64,000 nucleotides of DNA from Lepidostoma basale (lineage: Eukaryota > Arthropoda > Insecta > Trichoptera > Lepidostomatidae). Below, piece after piece: positions 21,057-31,019 of this stretch (position 1 is its first letter; every line of letters starts with the position of its first letter). The notes beneath the pieces were generated by a model. The model was not told the DNA's origin. It saw only the letters and a list, made by a program, of their open reading frames with translations, and made no database searches. The position numbers and the translations under genes were made by a program. The stretch is from contig JAHDVF020001054.1 in the NCBI GenBank assembly GCA_022606425.2, forward strand, positions 682,001-746,000. Reading direction: 5' to 3'.

Positions 21057-21689
21057 ACTATTTATTATTAGTGTATTTCTTCTTGCTAGGGCAAAATCAA
21101 GTATTTCACATTGGATTTTTTTTTAAAAACAATAAATATTCTAAACAACATATTGTTGGAAATATGTTAAGGGTTTCTGCATAGTATTCATAGTAAATAG
21201 TATTTTTCTTCCTGTTAATTACATTTAAAAAAAAACTATGTTTATTTCTAGGTACAATATAGTAAAATTTTATGTATGAATATATTTAATTCAGTGAGAA
21301 CAATGACAGCCTTTCAAATAAATGAACATGAACAAAGAGTGTTTGCCTAAAAAGTTTTATTATAAGTTTTATAAAGACACTATGAATCTCAAGTAAAACG
21401 CTGGAACCATTGTGCTTATCCCTGAAGATGGAAGTGGTCCAAGCTCCTGTCCAGCTCACCCAAGAAAGAGAGGACCGTTGCCAAGGTAAGAGAGATTTGC
21501 AATACCAAATTAGATACCTTCTGTATAAAGTGTCATTGAAATAGTATCGTTAATACATAGCATTACCTAAATATAATCAGCCATCATACCGTTTTCCATA
21601 AAAGTAGACTGAATTAGAAAGTAACGAGAAACTACCACAGTAAATACCTAAGCAACTTTGCTACAAACCAATCCCTTAGAATGAAAATA

Positions 21690-21930
21690 AGACTGAACTA
21701 ACTAATTAACCATCACGCCGTCTTTCCGAGGGGGTTAACAGAAATAATGGACTGCCACACTTTTTTCTGACATACGCTTCTATTCTCTTGCTTCATCAAC
21801 ATTCTTACAATGAGTCATACACATTCGTAGATTTCTCCGACTCCTCATGCGGCCGACATTCAATATTTCATTTATTTGATCGTGCCATGTTATCCTCGGA
21901 TTTCTTCTATTTATAATTCCATTTACAAAA
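21690..21930 (-). mobile_element. LINE-1 3' fragment
   Basis: CTAACTAATTAACCATCACG tail, CCGAGGGGGTTAACAG hairpin remnant, then the GACATTCAATATTTCATTTA region and TTATCCTCGGATTTCTTC. The 3' part only. Confidence 0.7.
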
Positions 21931-22399
21931 AATACTGAGTTAGAGAAATCTGATATAATTAAAGCCTCGTTATTACAAAAGTGTTAAGTGGTTTAAACAT
22001 AAAACAAATAAAAAGATAAATAAAATTGTTTATTGTAACGTGTGTCATGTAGCATGCGTGATATTTGAACTACACTATATTATTCAATAACTTTGCACTT
22101 TTGAACAACTATTGGTCTCTATCTTTAACAATAATTGCGATAATTTTTTTATAACTTTTCGATACTTGGCACATTTATAATGATCCGCCTTCGATGATTT
22201 AACTTCCACATTCATCCAACGCGTCTTGTACGAATTTATTCTTCATATTTTAACGTGGTTGTTACGAGAATTGAATTTTGTTGATATGGTAATACTTTAC
22301 CTCATTGCTCTTCCTTGGTTTCGCGTTTTATTCCCTTCAATTAAATACTCTTTCTTTCTGTATGTTTTTTCTCGTATGTTCAAATAACATAACTGACAC

Positions 22400-22804
22400 T
22401 TGAGGGTATTAGTTGCAAACCTGGCAAACTCCATCATTAGATGTTTTGAGTAAATCGCAAAAAACTGATACGCTAATAAAATGCGCTTTTTTACGATATT
22501 TATTTTTTTCATCTCAACCAGTTAGTATTTTTAAAGTAATCAGCCATGAAATAATCATCATTATGTTGATAATTAAAGTAATATAATGAATTTCATTTTG
22601 GAGTTTGCCAGCTTTGCAACACTCAAGTGGAGTGTTTGCAACAAACCCTATATTTTAATAGCAAAATTCTTCAGAATGAAGCCGAATTTGAAACTGAAAA
22701 TCAATAAAAGTTGTGTGCAAATGTATTATGAATAAGACCCAATTCATATCTCACTTTTGATTATTGGTGTAGTTTGCCGGGTTTGCAAATAATACCCTCA
22801 CTTC
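22400..22804 (-). mobile_element. 0.4-kb TIR MITE (MITE-T), copy 1
   Basis: Inverted termini GAGGGTATTAGTTGCAAACC and GTTTGCAAATAATACCCTC, about 30 bases including GGCAAACTCCA. ACTT directly precedes the left end and follows the right end, consistent with a 4-bp target duplication. The internal sequence contains a second, inner copy of the GTTTGCCAG-CTTTGCAAC type word. It is inverted relative to the copy at 35640-36046, to which it is nearly identical. No transposase. Confidence 0.8.
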
Positions 22805-23425
22805 AACTAATTTTATTTAAAACGCTTTCTTCGACTAGCATTTGGCATTATATCGTACTTGGTTTTCCACACGATCTTCTGAAAGGTATCATTTGCACCG
22901 CATTAATTGAATGAATGAATATTTTTTCTTAGATCGTTTCCTCTCTGCTGAGGGTCATGATATGTTCGAAGCTGTCCGTGGCTAAGACAAAATGCATTTA
23001 GTCCTCTCCGTTCTCCACAGCGCTAACCCCCAAATAAAAATCTTCCCCCGTCATTTTATTAAACTGGTCTCACCATAGCCTAGAAGATCTGTCTCTACTT
23101 CTATTTTCTACAATATATTTCAATGTTATCTAGCTCTCACCTGTTAATGTCACTAAAGAAATTAAACACCGACTACATATATAATACAGACAAGCTTTTT
23201 ATTTTGAGCTAATCAAGGAACAAATCATTCGTCCTTTTCCAGCCCATGGGATCCTCAGCATGTGACGCCAATACCCGTCATCTTGGGATGTCATCATTCA
23301 CGTGTTCTATAGATTATTGACACTACTGCTTAATAGTTATATAAATTAAAAATTTTATGTTTACTTCGGTTTATTGGTTTAACATATAAACATTTACAGA
23401 TATTTTTCTTTTTTCTTTTTTTATA
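22805..23425. other. Mixed AT-rich DNA with a probable old LINE remnant
   Basis: The patch 22920-23300 is richer in C+T with stretches such as CACCATAGCCTAGAAGATCT and GGATCCTCAGCATG, of the type found in decayed RTE-like LINE 3' regions. No frame remains to prove it. Confidence 0.3.
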
Positions 23426-23427
23426 CA

Positions 23428-23855
23428 CTTTGTTTGTACAACACTTACATTAAAAAAAATTAAATTACATAGACATGTTTCGGACAACCAGTCCTTCTTC
23501 AGTGATACATATTATAAAGATACATAAAGATTTAAAATATTATAAAATTGTTTACATGATCTGACAGATGTTATAAAGATTTATTTTGGAACGTTTATGC
23601 TTTTGTTATAACAAATATTATGATTCAATTTAAATTTTTAAATAATAATTTAAAGTTCTTATTAGGGTTTAGGTGGGTAATTATTTACAACAAAGGAGAT
23701 AAATCAAAGATTGGACTTTAAATTAAATTTATTTGATTATTATTTATAATATATTCGTTATTTTTAATTTCCGAAACATGTCTAAGTGTTATATAAACAA
23801 ATTGTATAAAAAGAGAAATAAAGCAATTACAACACAAAGTATGGCAAATATAGAA
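23428..23855. repeat. Family F foldback carrying a hammerhead
   Basis: Ends ATACACTTTGTTTGTACAAC and TTGTATAAAAAGAG with CAACACAAAGTATGGC pair in inverse orientation. The left arm holds an intact hammerhead (23465-23510). The right arm at 23768 keeps only CCGAAACATGTCTAAG. The centre is AT-rich and non-coding. A related end (GTTGTATATACAAAGT) is seen at 35570 and 37968. Confidence 0.6.
23465..23510 (-). ncRNA. Hammerhead ribozyme, intact core
   Basis: Minus strand: CTGAAGA (23502-23496; position 7 may be any base), stem II GGAC/GTCC with a five-base loop, GAAA (23481-23478), two-base-pair stem III (AC/GU around AU), GUC at 23474-23472 with cleavage expected after it. Stem I pairing is weak in this copy. 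Confidence 0.7.
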
Positions 23856-24340
23856 TAAATTTACAGATATTTTTATTTTATTTTATTTAAATGCACCATT
23901 AAACAAGCAAAGAAACTGAAAACATCCCTGAAAAGCTCCCCTAAAACGCATCTTGAATAAACAATAGAAAACGCCTACTTCATGCAGGATTATTCACTGA
24001 CAAAGGATAATTTTCAGGATAAACATCTATTTACAGCGGCGGAAAAATGTTATTTTTTCTTCCACCACGTTCTTTTAAAAATGAAATCACGTTTGAGTAG
24101 AGATGAACATTATAATAAGGGATGATATAAGTAAAGTCAAGCTGTAAATATTTTTGTACTTTCTACTTGCTAAGCAGACAATAGATAACAAATAGGTTTT
24201 TCATTGAAATATTAAAATAGCATAACAAATGATTTTTATTTATTTATTATACATAAAACTGTTATTGATACATTTATCTTACCTTAAGTAGTTTAAAAAT
24301 CGCAAAAATATATGTACTAGTTTTTTAATTATTAGAAAAG

Positions 24341-24390
24341 TTTTTCCCTGATGAAGCTTGGGTGAAAGCGAAATTAGTTGGCATTTAACG
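24341..24390 (+). ncRNA. Hammerhead ribozyme, intact core
   Basis: CTGATGA at 24348-24354, stem II GCTT/AAGC closed by a GGGTGA-type loop, GAAA at 24370-24373, stem III of A-U and U.G around UA, then U79 as the cleavage-site base. GG at 24380-24381 pairs with CC at 24346-24347 in stem I. A decayed relative (CTTAGCTTGGGTGAAAGCCC) lies at 47467-47486. Confidence 0.65.
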
Positions 24391-24639
24391 TAGAATAATC
24401 GTACCATTGTTTTACCAATTTATTATGAAGTGTTTTGCATTAATTAACTTACACTTTGTTTTACTTTTTGCTGACATGTTTTGATTGTGATTCAACCTTT
24501 ATTGATTCACAAATTTCAAAATACAAAGTGTAAATTTACTTTTTCAAATGTGAAGGCGAATATAGAAGAGAATAAAGAGATTTGTTTAAAAATTATTTAT
24601 AAATTTAAAACATTTTAAAATTTCTATTACTTGATTTGC

Positions 24640-24740
24640 AAGCAACGCGAAATATGCGACTCCTATAAAACATAATAAAACTTTTGAGAAACAGGTTTCC
24701 ATCAATATCTAATATGATGTTTTACATCATTTTCTACTAT
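24640..24740. repeat. Family A single arm
   Basis: GCAACGCGAAATATGCGACT, CATAATAAAACTTTTGAGAA and TATGATGTTTTACATCATTT: a decayed right arm with its end, without the left arm. Confidence 0.55.
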
Positions 24741-24769
24741 ATTTGTGTTGCGGGTGTTATATGTTTATG

Positions 24770-25025
24770 TTTTTATATACTTTGTATACAATACAATCTT
24801 TATTTTAAAAAAATAAGAATTAAAAACCAAACATGTTTCGGGCACACAAGCCCTTCATCAGTGATATTATATGAATCTTCACGAATGTGGTCAGTTTTGA
24901 CAGATATTAAAATCGAATATCTGTCATATATATATGGTGTAGCTTGTGTGTCTGAAACATCTTTGAATTTATTTATTTTTAATTTGTGTTGTATACAAAG
25001 TATATAAAACATAAACATTTTATAT
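24770..25025. repeat. Foldback element bounded by TTGTATACAA-type arms, carrying a hammerhead
   Basis: The left arm ATATACTTTGTATACAATAC and right arm GTTGTATACAAAGTATATAA are inverted. Next inward, TTTATTTT-AAGAATTAAAAACC and TTTGAATTTATTTATTTTTAA. The left arm carries the hammerhead at 24822-24868. The right arm has only GTCTGAAACATC left of the motif. About 250 bases, no coding. Confidence 0.7.
24822..24868 (-). ncRNA. Hammerhead ribozyme, intact core
   Basis: Minus strand: CTGATGA (24861-24855), stem II GGGC/GCCC with a TTGTGT loop, GAAA (24839-24836), two-pair stem III around AU, then GUU with U30 as the cleavage base. Stem I: UGGU (24829-24826) pairs with AUCA immediately 5' of the core. 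Stem I, II and III can all form. Confidence 0.8.
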
Positions 25026-25078
25026 TCTTGTTCAAGACATAATAAATATAATCCGTACCTATCTGGCAAGCACATAGG

Positions 25079-27028
25079 TTAGGGTGTCCCTTATATGGGC
25101 AAAAAAACATTTTTTTAGATTATATAAACGCATACCCCCTAATTATGTTAAATAGTCTACTAGTTACCCAAATACAGAATTTCAACTTCCTACGTTAATT
25201 CTAACCCGTGCCGACTTGGCCTCAAAGTTTTAGAAAATAGCTGCTTTAAGTGTCTCTTGAATGTAGTTGTAGATGATCACCTAAAACCATTATGTTAGAT
25301 AAATATTGATGAAAACAGATATTTATATAATGCTTTTCTTGTAATTATCAAAAAAAATCCAAATTTATATTTATTGACTTGGATATTTCCTCTTCAAAGT
25401 CTCTTTTTTTACAGTCTAGGTATATTTTTCTATGTTCTTTCACACAACATAATATGAACTGATTATGTTCTTTATCTGCAGTAGTCAAACTATGAAGGTC
25501 TATCATTAGATTAACAGCTCTTTCAGCTGTGTCATTAACTGCTTTTAAACTAGAAACCTTCTTTTTAGCTTCCACAAACGCCGCGCTGTCTTTCTATGAT
25601 GATACAATTTCTTGAAACAACTACTATCAAGTTTCAGTCGTGAAAATAAATCATTACTCTTGACAGAAAAAAAAACACTCAAAGATTTCCATAAAACAAG
25701 ATAACAAATACTTGTAGTATCTATAAATAAAACAAATAAGTTCTAAATTAAATACCAGATTAAACACTACTTACGTACCATATAGAGAGCCAGATATCTG
25801 TTCCTTTGATGGAACATATCTCTTTCCCGAATCACCAAAACTTTATTTTGTAAGTTTTCTACAATATTTTCTTTAGTCTGCTTATCAATGTTGTCATCAA
25901 AAATTAAAAAGACGGCTATTTCCTCTGACAATTACTACAAATGTTGACTGAACTTGCTTAAAGCCGCTTAGGAATTTGTCAACTTCTTCGTAATCTTTTA
26001 AGGTCTTTAAATATCAAAAATCTTGATTAAGAGCATTTATCGCCAAACTATTTTCAAGCTAGGGCTTCACATAAGCTGCCACAATAAATAAACAAATATC
26101 TCGTAAAGCTTGTTTGTCCTTAGCGCACATTTTAAACTGGGACTGCAGCAAACGTATTTTAAGGAGTAAATAGCTCTTGCCATCCATCGTGCTTGATGCA
26201 TTGGGCCAGAATGTCTGATTTTTATTTAATTTTTATTGTCTCCATCCAGAAAAACAATAGCAAGCTCAATTAGTTCGCTATAATCATCTCGTATAATCGA
26301 TTTTGCGATTCAAACGCACTTTTGAGCATCAGTTCGTATATATGATGGCGGCAAGCAAAGATTAACAAATCTCTTTCTAGTTTTAGCACAGAAGTATAAG
26401 ATGCTGTCGTATCATAGCACATTCAAAAGCATCGACGTGTGCGATATCGAATAAATTCAAGTTGAAAGTTCTCTTCGCGGCGCCTATATAAGTCCTGAAT
26501 CTTCTTGCTATTTTTTTGCAGTTCTCGTCAGGCCTGATAAAAATCCACTAACTCCTTAACATAATAAGGAACAGCTCTGGTAGGTATTCTAGCCTTTTTC
26601 CAGAATATATTGCACTCCAGAATGACAAGATTTGCGCTTTCATTAACACTCGAATTAACTTCACGTATGTTGAAAAATAGAACTGTGAGAACTTGACGAT
26701 AAGATGGTAGTTTATGCCTGTTATTTGGTGATTTACTTGACCAACCCAGAAAATACTTTTTTAATTGCTTCTTAGTTCCACTGACATCTTCAAAATATAA
26801 AACAATCCGTGTTTACTACCCGACAAGCCAAGACTAAATGATAATAACAACGACAACGCGCCGCTCCTGTGACGTAATTTGTATGGGACATCTTTGCGCG
26901 CAAGTCGGCACGGGTTACACTGTTCCGAATAAGGAAAAACATGTTTTCGGTAGTTTAAGGCCCAAATGAATAAAATAATAGCCTATGCATTGTAAAATTT
27001 AAACTTTGAAAAATAAGGGACACCCTAA
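25079..27028 (-). mobile_element. DNA transposon, 1.95 kb, TIR TTAGGGTGTCCCTTAT, decayed transposase
   Basis: Termini TTAGGGTGTCCCTTAT (left) and ATAAGGGACACCCTAA (right) are exact inverted repeats, flanked by a direct CATAGG at 25073-25078 and 27029-27034 (target duplication). Subterminal inverted repeats TAACCCGTGCCGACTTG (25203) and CAAGTCGGCACGGGTTA (26901) pair further in. Minus-strand coding traces run through most of the interior, the best being 25348-25575 (KVSSLKAVNDTAERAVNLMI, then LTTADKEHNQFILCCVKEHR). Stops and frameshifts break the rest. I do not recognise the superfamily. Confidence 0.75.
25348..25575 (-). pseudogene. Transposase-like reading frame fragment of the 1.95-kb element
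   Basis: 75 codons, Lys/Glu-rich, hydrophilic, probably the C-terminal helix-rich end of a transposase encoded on the minus strand of the TIR element. The frame upstream (25580-26880 minus) gives recognisable but broken protein-like stretches such as NASSTMDGKSYLLLK. Function is inferred from position between TIRs, not from a known domain. Confidence 0.4.
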
Positions 27029-27299
27029 CATAGGTATGTAAATTTTTTATTCAAATTCTAAAGGAGGGTATTTTTTAATGTTTATAAAAGTTCCACAAAT
27101 CCGTATATGAAAATATATGTGTTTAATGTTTTTTTTTAATAATAAAAAACATGATATTTTTGTAACATATTTATTATAAAATATAATAAAATATTTTGTT
27201 GAGCTTTAATTGACGTAGGAATTTTGGCAGATTTTCGACATTTTGTTCACGTTTTGCCATGTTAGAGTTCGATATTTTATGACATATTTATTTTTATAA

Positions 27300-27666
27300 T
27301 TGAAACTAACTAACTAACTTACCATCACGCCGTCTCCCCGGAGGGGTAGGCAGAAAGAATGGAACGCCACACTGTTCTGTCCTGACATACGTCTCTCGCT
27401 TCCTCTACATTCATACATCTTGTCATGCACGCACGTCGATTTTTCCGACTCCTCACGTGACCGACATTCAATATTTGATTGATTTGATCGTGCCACGTTT
27501 TCCTCGGCCTTCCTCTATTTCTAGCTCTGTTCACGCCGTTTATATATACCTTCTTTACCATTCTGTCTTCACTCATTCTTTCCATGTGTCCAAACCATCT
27601 TAATGACCCTTTCCTTATATTGTTCATAACACTTTCATTCGCACCAACAAGAGCTTTTGCCATCAT
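27300..27666 (-). mobile_element. LINE-1 3' end, young copy
   Basis: The minus strand keeps an open 113-codon C-terminal frame (27325-27666): ESVMNNIRKGSLRWFGHMER, RARNRGRPRKTWHDQ, RSRKNRRACMTRCMNVEEAR and a terminal SAYPSGETA. CTAA tail and hairpin (CCCCGGAGGGG) are intact. Nearly identical to the 3' end of the copy 1037 bases to the right. Confidence 0.85.
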
Positions 27667-28361
27667 AAAAAGTAGTTGTTGATATTCACATTGGAAATAT
27701 GTGCCTTATAATTAAATATGGTTAAGTAAATATTACGATTTAAAAGTGATGTGTTTAGTGAATTTTTCCCAAAAATATATTTCAAATTTTATATAAACCA
27801 TGTTATAATGGAACGCACAGGTTCTCCCAAAACATTGAGATAAATATATTATTTTAATTGATTCTTTCAGCCCGTTTTCTGATTCAATAAGTAAATGGTT
27901 CGATTATATATAGGTATGACTTTTTATTTTAATTTCTGACATTTTAGTAAAAAAAAAAGAGTAGACTATTAGTCATGAGGAAATCCAATAGGAGTGCAAA
28001 GGGTTAATGACATACTTGTATTTACATTAGTCAATAAAAACCGACGTGTTCTTTTGCCAAATAGATAAGTGTAAATATTCATACCGTGTTTTTGATTCAA
28101 TCGAATATGTATATAAAATCATTTAAAAAAAATTAAATGTAAAAAAATATCAGTTTTATGGTCAAGAATGAAAACATTTCCAAATCAACCCCTGCCTCTA
28201 CCCCTCCAGTGATTTAGTTAAGGGTAGCAAGTGTGAACTGACAATCCGTGATTTGATTTGTTTAATTGTCTCCCTCCTCTCTTTAGTATATTTGATATTC
28301 CCGGCAACGGTCATGCTTAATTCCAGCATAGACGATTTTAACTAACTAAACTAACTTACCA

Positions 28362-28622
28362 TCACGCCGTCTCCCCGGAGGGGTAGGCAGAAAGAATGGA
28401 ACGCCACACTGTTCTGTCCTGACATACGCCTCTCGCTTCCTCTACATTCATACATCTTGTCATGCACGCACGTCGATTTTTCCGACTCCTCACGTGACCG
28501 ACATTCAATATTTGATTGATTTGATCGTGCCACGTTTTCCTCGGCCTTCCTCTATTTCTAGCTCCGTTCACGCCGTTTACATATACCTTCTTTACCATTC
28601 TGTCTTCACTCATTCTTTCCAT
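28362..28622 (-). pseudogene. LINE-1 C-terminal domain, out of frame with the polymerase
   Basis: 86 codons: MERMSEDRMVKKVYVNGVNG, RPRKTWHDQINQILNVGHV, RSRKNRRACMTRCMNVEEAR, SILSAYPSGETA. The WFGHMERM...GRPRKTW signature occurs C-terminal to the polymerase in many RTE/CR1-type LINEs. The Cys-containing RACMTRCMNVEEA segment is conserved in all copies here. Separated from the polymerase frame by a frameshift. Confidence 0.8.
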
Positions 28623-28709
28623 GTGTCCAAACCATCTTAATGACCCTTTCCTTATTTTTGTTCATAACACTTTCATTCGCACCACATTCACTTCTTATAC
28701 TTGCATTTG

Positions 28710-30455
28710 TCACTCTATCATATACAGATTTGCCACACATTCGTCTAGAGATCTCATTTCTACTGCATTTATTCTACTTTCATCCTTCTTTTGCCAGTTC
28801 CATGCTTCACTTCCATACATAAGGGTCGGCACAAGAACACCACTGTGCACTGCCATCTTAGCTTTTTTGGATAGGCTTTTGTTTGCGATGACAACTTTAA
28901 GTGCACCATTTATTCTGTTGCCTGCCCCAACCCTTCTTTCAATATCCTTCTCCACCTTCCCATCCTTTGTAAACATACTTCCTAAATAAACAAATTCATC
29001 CACTTGTTCCAGATTTTCACCGTTTACACTAATGTTGCACACTGTCATGCTTCCTTCTTTTTCGAAAATCATTACCTTAGACTTATTCACATTCATCATC
29101 AAATTGTATCGCTTGCATACCTCATACATCCTAGACACCAGGGCTTGCAGTTCGTGCTCGTTGTCTGCAAGTAGCACAGCGTCGTCCACATACAACAAAC
29201 AGCTTACTGAAACATCTTCCATTTTTGCACCTGCTTCCAACCCTTTCAGCTCTTTCATACACTTGTCCATATATAGATTAAACAACCATGGAGACATTAC
29301 ACACCCCTGTTTGACACCTTTATTGATATCAAACCAGGCTGTAAAATCCCCATTTACTCTGACACTAGCAGTGCTTTCTGTGTACAGCGATGTAATTGCC
29401 GTGATCAGTTTTGTGTTTATTCCATATTCCGACAATATTTCCCACAGTTTACCTCTATCTACGCGATCATATGCTTTTTGCAAATCGACAAACGCACAGA
29501 AGAGTTTACGGTTTTTGGCCATAAACTTCTCTGTCACTGTACGAAGTGCAAAAATTTGATCCATGCATCCTCTGCCATTCATAAAAGCGCCTTGCACATC
29601 CCAAACTCTATCACTCGTCGTCTTTCTTACTCTTTCTATTAAAATTCTGCCATAGATTTTACCAACAACACTCAAAATACTAATAGCTCTGTAGTTTCCA
29701 CATTCCATATGGGATCCTTTTCCTTTGTACAGAAGCAAGATAACTGCTCTCCTCCAGTCGAGTGGGGTATATCCCTCCTCCAAGCATTGGTTGAACAGTT
29801 TACATATCCATGCGGAAACTACTTCGCCACCGTTTTTGATAAATTCTATAGCGATGCAGTCATACCCTACAGCTTTTCCACTTTTCATTGCTTTCACAGA
29901 TCTTTCAATCTCATTCATACTTATTTTTTCTGTATTGTCATTTATACCAATCGCGTTTACACCAGTTCTAATGCTTTCATCAACACTTGTATCACCACCA
30001 TACATTTCTTTAAAATACTCCATCCATCTCTCTTGTACGATCTTACTTTCCGTTAACATTCTTCCCTCACTATCCAAAATTGCTTTCACACATCCGCTTT
30101 CAGGAGGATTTCGGGCTTTCTTCACTTCCTTCCAAAACATTTTAATATTGTCCCCGAAGTTCTTTGTCATTTTGAGCCCTTCTTCCTCCCTCAGCTTTTC
30201 TTTTTGCGCTTTCACTACCGACTTCACTTTCTTCTTGCACACCTTATACAAATCTTTTGCACTTTCATACTTACCTCTGTCATTCTTATTTATCGAAAGC
30301 ATATTCAACCAAGCATCCTTCTTCTCTTTAACTGCACTCTTTACGTCATCATTCCACCACGCATCCCCTTTCCTTCTTCCTTGTACACATACACCACACG
30401 ATTCTTTCGCTGCTTCACACAAACGATTCACACAAAAGATTTTAAATTGTAACAA
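28710..30455 (-). CDS. LINE-1 reverse transcriptase, 581 codons, truncated
   Basis: Would copy the element's RNA into DNA at a nicked chromosomal target. Residues 20-115 are a basic Lys-rich linker (RRKGDAWWNDDVKSAVKEKK) normally found between endonuclease and polymerase. Polymerase motifs follow: NYRAISILSVVGKIYGRIL (254-272), QGAFMNGRGCMDQIFALRTV (288-307), catalytic AFVDLQKAYDRV (321-332), KQGCVMSPWLFNLYMD (382-397), catalytic LLYVDDAVLLAD (420-431), then a thumb with NVNKSKVMIF and EFVYLGSMFTKDGKVEKDIE. The end, DECVANLYMIE, is out of frame: other copies read SLRRMCGYSVYDRVSNENIR here, so a frameshift cuts off the C-terminal part. The Met start is incidental, as the 5' part of the protein is missing. 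Confidence 0.85.
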   Translation of the reverse strand: MLQFKIFCVNRLCEAAKESCGVCVQGRRKGDAWWNDDVKSAVKEKKDAWLNMLSINKNDRGKYESAKDLYKVCKKKVKSVVKAQKEKLREEEGLKMTKNFGDNIKMFWKEVKKARNPPESGCVKAILDSEGRMLTESKIVQERWMEYFKEMYGGDTSVDESIRTGVNAIGINDNTEKISMNEIERSVKAMKSGKAVGYDCIAIEFIKNGGEVVSAWICKLFNQCLEEGYTPLDWRRAVILLLYKGKGSHMECGNYRAISILSVVGKIYGRILIERVRKTTSDRVWDVQGAFMNGRGCMDQIFALRTVTEKFMAKNRKLFCAFVDLQKAYDRVDRGKLWEILSEYGINTKLITAITSLYTESTASVRVNGDFTAWFDINKGVKQGCVMSPWLFNLYMDKCMKELKGLEAGAKMEDVSVSCLLYVDDAVLLADNEHELQALVSRMYEVCKRYNLMMNVNKSKVMIFEKEGSMTVCNISVNGENLEQVDEFVYLGSMFTKDGKVEKDIERRVGAGNRINGALKVVIANKSLSKKAKMAVHSGVLVPTLMYGSEAWNWQKKDESRINAVEMRSLDECVANLYMIE

Positions 30456-30820
30456 ATTGTTCTATGGATACAGAATCTGATAAAATTTATAACACTATAA
30501 GAGTGGATCTTAACCACAAAATATTTATTTATTTATTTTTAAATAAGTCGAACTTATTTATCGAAAGCATATTCAACCAAGCATCCTTCTTCTCTTTAAC
30601 TGCACTCTTTACGTCATCATTCCACCACGCATCCCCTTTCCTTCTTCCTTGTACACATACACCACACGATTCTTTCGCTACTTCACACAAACTGATTCAC
30701 ACAAAAGATTTTAAATTGTAACAAATTGTTCTATGGATACAGAATCTGATAAAATTTATAACACTATAAGAGTGGATCTTAACCACAAAATATTTATTTA
30801 TTTATTTTTAAATAAGTGTG
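30285..30820. repeat. 268-base tandem duplication across the LINE-1 5' side
   Basis: Unit 1 (30285-30552) and unit 2 (30553-about 30820) both begin CTTATTTATCGAAAGCATAT and end TTATTTATTTTTAAATAAGT. Each contains 150-160 bases of LINE-1 coding sequence followed by about 110 bases of AT-rich flank (TGGATACAGAATCTGATAAA). They differ by a few bases (one insertion, G/A in TTTCGCTGCTTC). Confidence 0.9.
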
Positions 30821-31019
30821 GAAAAATAATGTGTAATAAAACACTGAATGTAGAATAAGAAAGTAATGTAAAGCCAATGAAGGCGTCTTAATTCAAATTA
30901 AGTCAATTAGTATGAACGAAAAAATTGCAAGAAATGCCAAAGAAAATATGATACGAACAAATCAATCAGTTACTATAAACAGCCACGCGCGAGATTTATG
31001 TTAGGATAAAAATGTAACC

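Larger units (their letters stand above)
28335..30552 (-). mobile_element. LINE-1 retrotransposon, longest copy, lacking its endonuclease
   Basis: About 2.1 kb on the minus strand: reverse transcriptase frame (28710-30455), a frameshift near 28700, the C-terminal frame (28362-28622), the 3' hairpin (CCCCGGAGGGG) and the CTAA tail at 28340. The apurinic-type endonuclease domain expected 5' of the reverse transcriptase is missing, so it is a 5'-truncated insertion, as target-primed reverse transcription commonly gives. The family's tetranucleotide tail and YVDD-type polymerase suggest an RTE-like clade, but clade assignment needs phylogeny. Confidence 0.85.

Noticed and set aside
25348..25575. 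A host gene exon in the 25-27 kb region
   Set aside because: The frame lies within exact terminal inverted repeats and a target duplication, so it belongs to a transposon.
29032..30480. Long plus-strand open frames (up to 251 codons) between 29032 and 30480
   Set aside because: They lie antisense to the LINE-1 reverse transcriptase; the Ser/Phe/Leu-rich translations have no domain and mirror the minus-strand codons.
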